NCBI GenBank assembly: GCA_934277545.1
Contig: CAKQUG010000002.1
Location: 1 to 64,000 of the forward strand
Reading direction: 5' to 3'
From: an uncultured Alphaproteobacteria bacterium
Lineage (GTDB): Bacteria; Pseudomonadota; Alphaproteobacteria; RF32; CAG-239
DNA: 64,000 nucleotides
Within the stretch, counting starts at the first letter, position 1, and every line of letters begins with the position of its first letter. The notes beneath the pieces are model-generated. The model worked only from the letters and a program-made list of their open reading frames with translations, searched no databases and was not told the origin of the DNA. The position numbers and the translations under genes are program-made. Positions 8,231 through 16,873 of the stretch are shown in pieces.

Positions 8231-8575
8231 GTGGCAGCAAAAGACACTAAAGTATTGGATATAATCACCAAAGCCTTGGACGATATGAAGGCTGAAAATG
8301 TTTCGGTAATTGATTTGGAAGGCAAAACTTCTATCGCCGGTTATATGGTGGTGGCGAGCGGTACTTCCAACCGCCATGTGGCCTCTATCGCGCAGAAAAT
8401 TGAAGAAGCTCTAAAGGCTGCCGGCTGCCGTTGTTCGGTAGAGGGCGAAACAAAAGCCGATTGGGTTTTGATTGACGCGTTTGATGTGATTGTGCATATT
8501 TTCCGTCCGGAAGTTCGTGAATTTTATAATTTGGAAAAAATGTGGACCTCTGTGGCAAATTTGCGAAAAGAATAA
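8231..8575 (+). CDS. rsfS: Ribosomal silencing factor RsfS
   Basis: 114 residues of the RsfS/Iojap family, which binds L14 and blocks subunit joining. VIDLEGKTSIAGYMVVASG and EGETKADWVLIDAFDVIVHIF are family hallmarks. The start is GTG at 8231, supported by AAGGAG (8218-8223) seven bases upstream. It follows obg by 19 bp. Confidence 0.93.
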   Translation: MAAKDTKVLDIITKALDDMKAENVSVIDLEGKTSIAGYMVVASGTSNRHVASIAQKIEEALKAAGCRCSVEGETKADWVLIDAFDVIVHIFRPEVREFYNLEKMWTSVANLRKE

Positions 8576-8593
8576 CCTGTTTTCTTTTATCTG

Positions 8594-8630
8594 AATGCGC
8601 TTTGTTGGCAATATACAGAGCGCATTTTTT
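8594..8630 (+). terminator. Intrinsic terminator after rsfS
   Basis: AATGCGCTTTG (8594-8604) pairs with CAGAGCGCATT (8616-8626) with one G-U, followed by a T run. Confidence 0.85.
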
Positions 8631-8686
8631 ATATTTAAAATCAACAATGGAAATTGAGTGTGAAATGAAGGTTAAAATCCATTTCT

Positions 8687-8708
8687 TTCGTAACATTTTT
8701 GTTACGAA
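8687..8708. promoter_or_regulatory. Perfect palindrome upstream of rlmH
   Basis: TTCGTAACA-TTTT-TGTTACGAA, a 9-bp perfect inverted repeat about 85 bp before rlmH. A TGTTACG half site recurs at about 8730. It could be an operator or a weak hairpin. Confidence 0.4.
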
Positions 8709-8792
8709 TGTCAATTTTTTATGTATTATTTGTTACGTTTTCTTGTAATAACGCATAAAAATTTGTATTATCTTCAAAAATGGAGAGAATAA

Positions 8793-9233
8793 ATGAAAGC
8801 CTATATTATAGCTATCGGAAAATGCAAACACGGTTCGCCGGAGGCGGCGATAATTGCCGAATATATCAAACGCTCAGGTTGGGATGTTATTGTTAAAGAA
8901 AAAGACAATTCCACGCAGAAAGACGAGGCTGAATTTTTGCAAAACTCTATCCCTAACGGTGCTAAAGTTATTGTATTGGATGAACGAGGAGTGAATATTT
9001 CCAGTATGGAATTGGCGTCCAAGGTTGAACACTGGATTCTTGACGGTTGTTCGGAAATTTGTTTTCTAATCGGTGGTGCTGACGGGCATTTGCAATCTAC
9101 CCGCGACAAAGCGGATTTAATCCTTTCGTTTGGCAAACTCACTTTGCCGCACATGCTGATGCGCGCGGTTTTAAGTGAGCAGATTTATCGTATGCAAACC
9201 ATCATAAATCATCATCCCTATCATCGGCAATAA
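8793..9233 (+). CDS. rlmH: 23S rRNA pseudouridine-1915 N3-methyltransferase
   Basis: 146-residue SPOUT-class methyltransferase. The knot region FLIGGADGH and the C-terminal LTLPHMLMRAVLSEQIYR are diagnostic of RlmH. It methylates the pseudouridine in helix 69 of 23S rRNA, using SAM. ATG follows GGAGAG. It is separated from rsfS by a terminator, so it is likely transcribed on its own. Its last 32 bp overlap the convergent recX. Confidence 0.95.
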   Translation: MKAYIIAIGKCKHGSPEAAIIAEYIKRSGWDVIVKEKDNSTQKDEAEFLQNSIPNGAKVIVLDERGVNISSMELASKVEHWILDGCSEICFLIGGADGHLQSTRDKADLILSFGKLTLPHMLMRAVLSEQIYRMQTIINHHPYHRQ

Positions 9234-9783
9234 AGTCGGCGCCCATAATTTCTTGCACCACATCATAATCAAAACCGGCGCGGATTAAAGCTGCCATATC
9301 TTTTTGCCGATTTAGTTTCCGTACTTCCTCATCAGGGCGGAATGGGCCGATTTTTTTACGTTTTGCCAATTTTAGAGCCATTTCTTGCGGATTATAGCCA
9401 AAGTCATCAAGCATTTCATCAATTTGCGCGTTGGTAATACCTTTTTCACGTAGCTTGTTTTGAATATAGCGAGCCGGTTTGCCCACGGAAAGATAATGCC
9501 GGACTTTTATTTCCGTAAAACGCTCATCATCAAGATAATGCAGTTTTTCAAACTCCGCCAAAACATTTTCTACCCATTGATAGGCTTCTTGTTTGTTAAA
9601 TTCGGGATTCTCTTTGGCATATTGATTAACACGATTTTGCAAAACCGAGCGCAAGTTTTCTACCGAAGATTCAAAACGTTTCAAATAGTACAAGCCTATG
9701 TTTTTCAAACGCTGAGGTGTGATTTTTTTAGCAGGGCGTTTGTGTTTTGGTTGTTCTGTTTCGGGATAATTTTCGTAACTCAC
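9202..9783 (-). CDS. recX: Regulatory protein RecX
   Basis: RecX binds RecA filaments and limits recombination. The core LRSVLQNRV...FEKLHYLDDERFTEIKVRHYLSVGK and LREKGITNAQIDEML show the tandem three-helix repeats of the family. I place the start at GTG 9783 (VSYENYPETEQPK; 193 residues) because AAGGAG lies 9 nt upstream. The longer ATG reading from 9840 covers that site. The acidic tail DDRDDDL is unusual but not disruptive. The 3' end overlaps rlmH. Confidence 0.88.
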   Translation of the reverse strand: MSYENYPETEQPKHKRPAKKITPQRLKNIGLYYLKRFESSVENLRSVLQNRVNQYAKENPEFNKQEAYQWVENVLAEFEKLHYLDDERFTEIKVRHYLSVGKPARYIQNKLREKGITNAQIDEMLDDFGYNPQEMALKLAKRKKIGPFRPDEEVRKLNRQKDMAALIRAGFDYDVVQEIMGADFIADDRDDDL

Positions 9784-9857
9784 TTGAAATGTCTCCTTTT
9801 TCTCCCTAAATCTAGCATAATAGAACATAAGTTTAATCACAAAGAGGTTTTTAAAAG

Positions 9858-10763
9858 ATGAATAAAGATAAATGCGTTTCCTTTAATTTGGATAACAACG
9901 CTTTCCGCGGACGCTTTGTGCGTTTGGATAATGTTTTGAAAGAAGTTTTTTCTCATCACAAATATCCGGATAACGTCGGAGCGGCGGTAGCTGAAACCAC
10001 GGCTTTGGGCGTTATGCTTGCCAGCCTGATGAAGTTTGACGGTTTGTTTACATTGCAAATTCAGGGAAACGGACCGATTTCGGATTTGGTTGCTGATGTT
10101 ACTTCGGAAGGAAAAGTAAGGGCGACGGCTCGTTTTGATGAACAGAAGATGAAAGAGGCTCAGGCGTTGCGCAAAACCGAAGGCGAGCTGGAAGCTGCTC
10201 CGTTTTGGCTTGGCAAAGGCAGTCTGATTTTTACCATAGACCAAGGCAAAGGAACTGATTTATATCAAGGCGTGGTGGATTTGCAAGGCAATACGTTGGA
10301 AGCCTGCGCTTTGCGTTATTTCAAGTATTCCGAGCAAATTGACACCCATTTGCATTTGTATTTGAACAAAAAAGACGATTATTGGCAAGCTGCCGGTATT
10401 TTGATTCAAAAAATGCCGACTGCCGGCGGTAAAGAGTTGTCTGAAAGCGAAGAAGAAATTGCTGAAAATTGGAATGAAGATAAAATCTTATCGGATAGCC
10501 TGATGGCGGCGGAAGTTTTTGATAATACATTAACCGCAGATGATATTTTATTCCGTTTGTTCCATGAACATCAGGTGCGTGTTGTTAAAGCCGGCGAATA
10601 TTACTTTGGCTGCCGTTGCAGTCGCGAAAAACTGTTGACTACATTGAGTTCCATGAAAGAAGACGACATCAATGACATGGTAGAAAACGGCAAAATCACC
10701 GCAACCTGCAATTTTTGCGGACAAATTTATTCTTTTGATAAAGGCGAACTTTTGAAACATTAA
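9858..10763 (+). CDS. hslO: Redox-regulated chaperone Hsp33
   Basis: 301 residues. Hsp33 holds unfolding proteins during oxidative stress. Its zinc switch is visible at the C terminus as CRC and CNFC, the C-x-C...C-x-x-C pattern. The N-terminal FRGRFVRLDNVLKEVFSHHKYP is also typical. Divergent from recX. The following gene has its own spacing of about 65 bp. Confidence 0.94.
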   Translation: MNKDKCVSFNLDNNAFRGRFVRLDNVLKEVFSHHKYPDNVGAAVAETTALGVMLASLMKFDGLFTLQIQGNGPISDLVADVTSEGKVRATARFDEQKMKEAQALRKTEGELEAAPFWLGKGSLIFTIDQGKGTDLYQGVVDLQGNTLEACALRYFKYSEQIDTHLHLYLNKKDDYWQAAGILIQKMPTAGGKELSESEEEIAENWNEDKILSDSLMAAEVFDNTLTADDILFRLFHEHQVRVVKAGEYYFGCRCSREKLLTTLSSMKEDDINDMVENGKITATCNFCGQIYSFDKGELLKH

Positions 10764-10828
10764 GCCTTATTTTTAAGCATATCTTAAACATTACCCTGTA
10801 AGTTAAATCTAAATATCAGGTTCAACTT

Positions 10829-11452
10829 ATGGGGTATAATAATATGACAAGTTTTTTTAAAACGTTTTGTGCGGTTTCTTTTGCCGGAATTTTAAGCGCA
10901 TGCTCAACTATGAATAATAATGAAGCGGCTCCGGAAAAATATAGCGATTTGCATTTTGATAATAAAAAGCCGATTGAACTTATGGTTAAAAAAATTGAAG
11001 TAAAATCAGAATTTTCCCCGTCATTTACTCGTCCGAATGTTGAACATTTGTTCCCGATTTCTATTGAAAAGACAGCCAAAACTTGGGCTGATGAGCGTTT
11101 GGAAGCGGTTGATTATTCTTCTGACCGCGTGGCCGAATTTATTATTAAAGACGCCAGCGTAACCGAAAAAGAAGAAAAATCAGAGCAGCTGCTGCAGAAA
11201 GACCGCTTGAAATATCATGCAAATTTAAGTGTGCTGCTTAAAGTTACCGATAACAAATCGTCGGCTCAAACCTCTGTGGAAGCCTATCGTGAATTGAGTA
11301 TGCCGATAGATACCAATATTGAAGACAAAGAAAAATATTGGAATGAAATGGTTGTAAAATTGTTTAATGCTTTTGATGAGCACATGGAAATGAATATTCA
11401 TAAATATTTGAATATGTACATTAAAGGTAATACTTCTATTACCGAATACTAA
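10829..11452 (+). CDS. Predicted lipoprotein of unknown function
   Basis: 207 residues with a lipoprotein signal: MTSFFKTFCAVSFAGILSAC, with lipobox LSAC. The start may be ATG 10829 or, more likely, ATG 10844 (MTSFF...), because GGGG lies 9 nt before the second. The mature part is charged and has no transmembrane segment or motif I recognise. A helical stretch (EKEEKSEQLLQKDRLKYHANLS) lies mid-protein. Probably anchored in the inner or outer membrane facing the periplasm. Ends one base before the convergent apaG. Confidence 0.75.
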   Translation: MGYNNMTSFFKTFCAVSFAGILSACSTMNNNEAAPEKYSDLHFDNKKPIELMVKKIEVKSEFSPSFTRPNVEHLFPISIEKTAKTWADERLEAVDYSSDRVAEFIIKDASVTEKEEKSEQLLQKDRLKYHANLSVLLKVTDNKSSAQTSVEAYRELSMPIDTNIEDKEKYWNEMVVKLFNAFDEHMEMNIHKYLNMYIKGNTSITEY

Positions 11453-11854
11453 TCAGCAAAAATAAGCAGAAGATTTTTGCGAAGAACTCAGGTTAAGCAC
11501 CGGCAGCTTAATTTTGAGTTCTTTTCCTTTTGTGGTTAAGGCTTTGCAATAGCCGTAAAGCACGGCAGCTCCGTCCAGCTGGGCGGTTTCCTCAAACTCA
11601 AAACATTCGCCCGGTTCCAAATCCGGCAGTTCGCCGTTAAAGCCAAAACTCGGCATATAGCGGTTGTTGCCTTTTTCATCAGTAATGCAGACATCTTTAG
11701 ATGTTAAACGGATACACTCATCAGAATTGTTTTCAATCCGCAGCACATAGCCCCATAGCTCTTGCTTGGTTTCGCCTTTTTCCAGCAATTCCTGACACCC
11801 CGAAACCACAATGTCTCCGGTTTGTGCTGTTGAATAATCAAAATCGTTTAACAT
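11453..11854 (-). CDS. apaG: ApaG-domain protein
   Basis: 133 residues. LWGYVLRIENNSDECIRLTSKDVCITDE and PDLEPGECFEFEETAQL match the ApaG immunoglobulin-like fold, including the PGESF-type motif. ApaG domains bind phosphate-containing ligands; the cellular role is unsettled. A non-conserved Ser-rich C-terminal tail follows the domain. Monocistronic and convergent with the lipoprotein gene. Confidence 0.85.
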   Translation of the reverse strand: MLNDFDYSTAQTGDIVVSGCQELLEKGETKQELWGYVLRIENNSDECIRLTSKDVCITDEKGNNRYMPSFGFNGELPDLEPGECFEFEETAQLDGAAVLYGYCKALTTKGKELKIKLPVLNLSSSQKSSAYFC

Positions 11855-11949
11855 AAAAAATCCCTCCGAACTTTTTGTTAAGGATTCATTAACCTTTAAA
11901 AAAGTTCAAGAGGGATTCTTAAAAATGCCCGACTTATACACACAAATTT

Positions 11950-12315
11950 TTATTTTGTGCGGCCGTATTTATCTTCAAAGCGGACAATATCGTTTTCATC
12001 CAAGTTTTCACCGACCTGAACCTCGATAAATTCCATCGGTTCATTGGTGGTGTTTTGGATTCGGTGCTTGGTTTCTACCGGAATATACACGGATTCGCCT
12101 GCTTTTTTGGTTAAAACTTCTTCACCGAGTGTAACTGTTGCCACGCCGCGCACAATGTTCCAATGCTCGGCTCTGCCGTGGTGCAGCTGCAAAGATAAAA
12201 TTCCGTTCGGGTCAACCACAATGTGTTTTACGCAAAAGCCGTCGCCGCAGTCAATAACTTCCCAGGTGCCCCAAGGACGTCTGTCATTTTGCCCGCGTTT
12301 ATAAGTATTGGCCAT
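11950..12315 (-). CDS. Cupin, type II mannose-6-phosphate isomerase-like
   Basis: 121 residues equivalent to the C-terminal isomerase domain of bifunctional ManC/AlgA: RPWGTWEVID near the N terminus, SLQLHHGRAEHWNIV (metal-binding His, His and Glu) and NDIVRFEDKYGR at the C terminus. It likely interconverts fructose-6-phosphate and mannose-6-phosphate. The start is MANTYKRG at 12315, with AAGGAG just upstream; a longer frame to 12381 lacks a site. The phosphomannomutase-like gene at 36987 could act in the same pathway. Confidence 0.88.
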   Translation of the reverse strand: MANTYKRGQNDRRPWGTWEVIDCGDGFCVKHIVVDPNGILSLQLHHGRAEHWNIVRGVATVTLGEEVLTKKAGESVYIPVETKHRIQNTTNEPMEFIEVQVGENLDENDIVRFEDKYGRTK

Positions 12316-12412
12316 TTTAATCTCCTTTTTTGTGTTTACATAAAGTAAAAAGTAGTATAAACCATAAAAGTATTGTTGCAACTATAATTTAGAAATATAC
12401 AAGGGATAAAAA

Positions 12413-14629
12413 ATGAACACGTCGGGCATTGTCAGCGAGGCTCTTGCCATTCAAAAAGTTATCAGCGAAGAGCTGGCGGCAAAATCTTCCATGCCTGAAA
12501 AAATCCGTAAAGTGCTAAAGTTTTTAGCTGATTCGCTGAAAATGGACGGAGCGCTTTTATACGCCACGGCAGATGAAAATTATTTGGAATTGGTTGAAGC
12601 GTATCAGGCGGTCGGTTACAAATCGAACATTCGCTATGAAGAAGGGGCAATAGGCTGCTGTGCGGCGGCGAAAGTAACCACCATAAAGGTGGATGAACAG
12701 CAAAAATCATCTTTAATCAGCATTCCGGTAACCCGCTTGCATATTACTATCGGTGCGGTCGTTTTAATTAAACATAACACAGCTGGTTTTGACGATGTGC
12801 AAACCGAAGAGGCCGAGACTTTGTGTCTGCCGTTAACCGATTTATTGAGTTCACGGGCTTTTGAAGACTATAAAAATCGGCTAGTTCGCGAAAAAGGTAT
12901 TGTTATGCGTGAGGCTCTGCACGGAGTCAGTATGAACAAGGGCTATGGCGTTGGCAAAGCGATTTTGCATTACCGCCAGCGCGAACTTGTCAATATTTTT
13001 GCCGATAACGTGGAGTTGGAACAGTCTAAACTTGCCGAAGGCCGGCGTAAAATGGTGGAATATATAGATAAAAAAATCGCGCAGGCCGAAAGCTATATGG
13101 GTAACACCACCGAAATTATGGAAGCGTATCGCTTGTTTGCTTTGGATAAAGGCTGGTACAAAAAAATCAGCGCCGATATTGCCAAGGGCTACACGGCGGA
13201 AGCGGCGGTTGAACATGTTTATGAAGATATGTGGAGTAAACTTTCGGCCACCAGCGACCCGTATATTAAAGAAAAACTTTATGATTTGCGCGACGTGTCG
13301 GATAGGCTCAGAGCCTTTATCGGTGGCGACGTCGAACGTGAATTTGTCTCCGGCGATGAAGATATTGTGGTAATTGCTCAAAGCATGGGGCCGGCCGATT
13401 TAATGGATTATAACTATACCAAAATAAAAGCTCTGGTCATTGAAGAATGTTCGCCGACCATGCATGTGGTTATTGTCGCCAAGGCGCTGAATATTCCGGT
13501 AGTGGCAAAAATCTACGGTGTTTTGAAAGAGGTAAAAGCCGGTGAAACAGTGGCGGTAAACGGCGACGAGGGAACTTTGTATCCTAACCCGTCGGAAAGC
13601 CTGATTACCGAATATCAAAAAAAGTCGGTGGGATTGCAAAAAGTTTTTGAAGAACTTGAAAGTTTAAGTTCGCACCCGACCAAAACTAAGGACGATATAA
13701 AAATAAATTTAGCTCTGAACTATGGTCTGGATTTAGACTATGATTATATAAAGCCGACGCATTGCGACGGTATTGGCTTGTACCGCACCGAAATAATGTT
13801 TATGTCGGCTGACAAAATGCCTGATGTGGAAACTCAGCGCAAGCAATATGCCCGTTTGTATGAAGCTCTGGGCAGCAAAAAAATTATATTGCGCAGTTTG
13901 GATGTCGGTTCGGACAAGTTTTTGCCGTACTGGGGTGAAATTAAAGAGGATAATCCGGCTATCGGTTGGCGTTCTATTCGTATCACGCTTGACCGGCGTT
14001 CAATTTTGCGCCAGCAGATTCGCGCCATGCTGCGTGCGGCGGCGGATAAAGAACTGAATGTGATGTTTCCGATGATTTCCACTTGCGAGGAATTTTTGGA
14101 GGCAAAAGAAACTTTAATGCTGGAATATGAGCGGGAAAAACAGCGCGGACGCCCGACGGCGGCAAAAGTCAATGTCGGCATAATGATAGAAGTGCCGTCG
14201 CTGTTGTTTCAGCTTGATGAAATTTTGCAGCAGGTGGATTTTATTTCTGTTGGTACGAATGACTTATATCAGTTTGTGTTTGCCTGCGACCGTGGAAATC
14301 CTCGGCTGACTGCTCGCTATGACGTGTTGTCGGCGCCGTTTTTGAAATTGATGAAAATGATTGTTGATAAAGCCGGACAGTATAAAGTTTATTGTTCTGT
14401 TTGCGGTGAAATGGCCAGCAATCCGCTTGAGGCGATGGCGCTTATCGGTTTGGGGTATCGTAATTTGTCCGTTTCGGGAGCCGCCTACGCTAATGTTAAA
14501 AAAATGATAATGAGTATGAAAAATGAAGATGTGGCTGATTATGTGCGCAGTTTGCTGAAATCGGCAAAAACCAGTATTCGTCCGCAATTATTAGCTTATG
14601 CTTATGACCATGCTATTGCAATCAACTGA
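12413..14629 (+). CDS. ptsP: Phosphoenolpyruvate-protein phosphotransferase PtsP (enzyme I-Ntr)
   Basis: 738 residues: GAF domain (about 1-160), enzyme I N-terminal domain (about 165-300), phosphohistidine domain with His351 in EECSPTMHVVIVAKALNIPV, and a PEP-binding TIM barrel (about 420-690) with GLYRTEIMFM, RSLDVGSDK and SVCGEMA. It takes phosphate from PEP and passes it to NPr in the nitrogen PTS, which regulates K+ and N/C balance. The position before the histidine reads T-M-H rather than the usual T-S-H or N-S-H. No ptsO or ptsN gene adjoins it. Confidence 0.93.
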   Translation: MNTSGIVSEALAIQKVISEELAAKSSMPEKIRKVLKFLADSLKMDGALLYATADENYLELVEAYQAVGYKSNIRYEEGAIGCCAAAKVTTIKVDEQQKSSLISIPVTRLHITIGAVVLIKHNTAGFDDVQTEEAETLCLPLTDLLSSRAFEDYKNRLVREKGIVMREALHGVSMNKGYGVGKAILHYRQRELVNIFADNVELEQSKLAEGRRKMVEYIDKKIAQAESYMGNTTEIMEAYRLFALDKGWYKKISADIAKGYTAEAAVEHVYEDMWSKLSATSDPYIKEKLYDLRDVSDRLRAFIGGDVEREFVSGDEDIVVIAQSMGPADLMDYNYTKIKALVIEECSPTMHVVIVAKALNIPVVAKIYGVLKEVKAGETVAVNGDEGTLYPNPSESLITEYQKKSVGLQKVFEELESLSSHPTKTKDDIKINLALNYGLDLDYDYIKPTHCDGIGLYRTEIMFMSADKMPDVETQRKQYARLYEALGSKKIILRSLDVGSDKFLPYWGEIKEDNPAIGWRSIRITLDRRSILRQQIRAMLRAAADKELNVMFPMISTCEEFLEAKETLMLEYEREKQRGRPTAAKVNVGIMIEVPSLLFQLDEILQQVDFISVGTNDLYQFVFACDRGNPRLTARYDVLSAPFLKLMKMIVDKAGQYKVYCSVCGEMASNPLEAMALIGLGYRNLSVSGAAYANVKKMIMSMKNEDVADYVRSLLKSAKTSIRPQLLAYAYDHAIAIN

Positions 14630-14669
14630 AAAATATGTTATAACCGCCCAAAATTAAAAGGATTAAAAT

Positions 14670-15632
14670 ATGTTGGAAATAGAAGAAGCACAAAATGTCG
14701 GCGAATTGCTGCGTAACACTCGCTTGAAAAAAGGTAAAACTTTAGGCGACGTTTCAAAGGATTTGTGTATCCGTAAATTTTATTTGGAAGCTATCGAAAG
14801 CATGGATGCCGCTAATTTACCGGTTATGCCATACGGTTTGGGCTTTGTGCGCAGTTATGCCGATTATTTGGGGCTTAATTCCTCTCGTATTACCCAGGCC
14901 TATCGTCAGGCGATGTATGCGGTTCCGGATGAAGAGAAAAATAGAGCAAAAGAGGCAGAAGAAACTCCGCAAACCGAATATGCCGGACCGAATTTGCGTC
15001 ATGTTTTATTCGGCTTGCTCGGCGTGGTTTTGATTTTTGCCGTTTGGCGCAGTGTCTCTTCATACAATCAGCAAAAACAGCTGGCGGAAGAAAATGAGGT
15101 CGTTCGGGACAATGTTGTGCCTGAACCGGTGATTATAGAAGAAAACGAGTCGGCGATGGCAGAAATGGGGCTTGAAGACGCCGAGCCGGAAACATTGCCG
15201 GAACAGCCGGAAACGGCAGCGGAAGAAAATAAAGCAGAAACAAAAGCTGATAAGCCGATTGAAAATGTTAAGGTGGAAAATGAAACAAAGGCTATAACCG
15301 AAAGCACAGAAAACACCGAAAACACTGAAAATAAAACTGCTGCTGAATCTGAACCGGCTTCGGCCTCCGTAACTCCGACCAAAGTTCAGATTTCTTTTGC
15401 CGGACCGTCGTGGTTGGAGTTGAAACAGGGAAATAAAGTTTTGCTGAGCGGAATTTACGGCAAAGGCTTTAAGTATGATGTGCCGAATGAAAGCGGAATA
15501 ATTGTTTCCGTCGGTCGCTATTATAATGTGGATTTTTACGTTGACGGCAAATTGACTAAAGTGGCGTCGGCAATGAAACAAACCAACATCAGTTTGGATA
15601 AATATATTTTACCGGAACAAAAACAGGAATAG
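14670..15632 (+). CDS. RodZ-like membrane protein with N-terminal HTH
   Basis: 320 residues. An N-terminal helix-turn-helix (GELLRNTRLKKGKTLGDVSK, about 11-70) is followed by one transmembrane helix (LFGLLGVVLIFAVW, about 113-126), a long acidic Glu/Thr/Asn-rich linker (about 140-235) and a C-terminal DUF4115-type beta domain (VQISFAGPSWLELKQGNKVL onward). This is the RodZ/YfgA layout; RodZ links MreB to cell shape. The run ptsP-rodZ-like-hisS-prfA is tightly packed. Confidence 0.87.
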   Translation: MLEIEEAQNVGELLRNTRLKKGKTLGDVSKDLCIRKFYLEAIESMDAANLPVMPYGLGFVRSYADYLGLNSSRITQAYRQAMYAVPDEEKNRAKEAEETPQTEYAGPNLRHVLFGLLGVVLIFAVWRSVSSYNQQKQLAEENEVVRDNVVPEPVIIEENESAMAEMGLEDAEPETLPEQPETAAEENKAETKADKPIENVKVENETKAITESTENTENTENKTAAESEPASASVTPTKVQISFAGPSWLELKQGNKVLLSGIYGKGFKYDVPNESGIIVSVGRYYNVDFYVDGKLTKVASAMKQTNISLDKYILPEQKQE

Positions 15633-15634
15633 AC

Positions 15635-16873
15635 ATGTCAAAAATACAAAGTGTGCGCGGCACTTACGATTTGTACGGAGCCGCTAAAAGAAAAATGAAA
15701 AAAGTTGTGGCTCAAGCCTCTGCGGTGGTGGAAAAATACGGATTTGAGGAAATTGAAACGCCGATTTTTGAATTTACGGAAGTTTTTGCCCGTAACTTGG
15801 GTGATACGTCGGATATTGTAACCAAAGAAATGTATTGTTTTAACGATAAAGGCGGTGAAAGCCTGACTTTGCGTCCGGAAGGAACGGCCGGCGTGGTGCG
15901 CGCGTTTGTCTCTAACGGTTTGCAGCAAAATCTGCCGGTTAAGTTTTATTATACCGGTCCGATGTTCCGTTATGAACGTCCGCAAAAAGGACGCCAGCGC
16001 CAGTTTACGCAGTTTGGCGTAGAACTTTTGGGTGTGGAAACTCCTCAGGCAGACATTGAAGTTATTGCCATGGCTTATGAGTTTTTAGAAAAACTAGGCT
16101 TAAGCGGGCAGGTTACGGTGGAAATAAACTCTTTGGGCGACGCAGAAAGCCGCGACGCTTATCGGGCAAAATTGGTGGCTTATTTAAAAGAGCACTATGA
16201 TGAACTTTCCGAAGACAGTAAAAACCGTCTTGAGCGCAATCCGCTGCGTGTGCTGGATTCTAAAGAAGAGTGCGACCGAGAGGTGGTTGAAAATGCTCCG
16301 CTTTATGCCGACAGTTTAAATAAAGATTCTAAGGATTTTTTTGCCAAGGTTTTGCACGGGCTTGATTTGTTGGGTATCAAATACCGTGTTAACAATCGCT
16401 TGGTGCGCGGTTTGGATTATTATTCACACACTGTTTTTGAACTGACAACCGATAAGCTCGGCGCTCAAGGCACTGTTTTGGCCGGCGGACGCTATAACGG
16501 CTTGGTTGAACAAATGGGCGGCGGAAACGTTGCCGGCATTGGTTGGGCTTGCGGAGTAGAACGCTTGGCTATGCTTTTGGAAAATGATGTTGAAATGCCG
16601 CGCCCTATCGCAGTTATTCCGATGGGAGAAGAAGCCGAAGACAAGGCTTTGGAGGTTTCCGACCGGTTGCGCCATGCTGGTTTCAGGGTAGAGCAAAGCT
16701 ATAGCGGTAATATGAAAAAACGCATGGCAAAAGCCGTTAAGGTCAATGCTCTTAAAGCCGTGATTATCGGTGCTGATGAGTTGTCAAAAGGTGAGGCCGC
16801 AGTAAAAGATTTGGATAGCGGTAAACAGAAAAATATTAAGTTTGAAAATTTAATTGAGGAAATGAGCGTATGA
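15635..16873 (+). CDS. hisS: Histidyl-tRNA synthetase
   Basis: 412 residues, class II synthetase. Motif 1 region GFEEIETPIFEFTEVFARN, TLRPEGTAGVVRAF (motif 2 start), RYERPQKGRQRQF, the histidine signatures LVRGLDYY and GGRYNGL, and motif 3 GIGWACGVERL are all seen. It charges tRNA-His in the cytosol. Starts 3 bp after the RodZ-like stop and overlaps prfA by 4 bp. Confidence 0.97.
   Translation: MSKIQSVRGTYDLYGAAKRKMKKVVAQASAVVEKYGFEEIETPIFEFTEVFARNLGDTSDIVTKEMYCFNDKGGESLTLRPEGTAGVVRAFVSNGLQQNLPVKFYYTGPMFRYERPQKGRQRQFTQFGVELLGVETPQADIEVIAMAYEFLEKLGLSGQVTVEINSLGDAESRDAYRAKLVAYLKEHYDELSEDSKNRLERNPLRVLDSKEECDREVVENAPLYADSLNKDSKDFFAKVLHGLDLLGIKYRVNNRLVRGLDYYSHTVFELTTDKLGAQGTVLAGGRYNGLVEQMGGGNVAGIGWACGVERLAMLLENDVEMPRPIAVIPMGEEAEDKALEVSDRLRHAGFRVEQSYSGNMKKRMAKAVKVNALKAVIIGADELSKGEAAVKDLDSGKQKNIKFENLIEEMSV

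Noticed and set aside
8641..8748. Short ORF in the rsfS-rlmH spacer (MEIECEMKVKIHFFR...)
   Set aside because: It runs through a palindrome, has no ribosome-binding site and looks like chance in AT-rich DNA.
9784..9840. Longer RecX start at ATG 9840
   Set aside because: AAGGAG is well placed for GTG 9783, while the longer start lacks a site and adds residues absent from the family.
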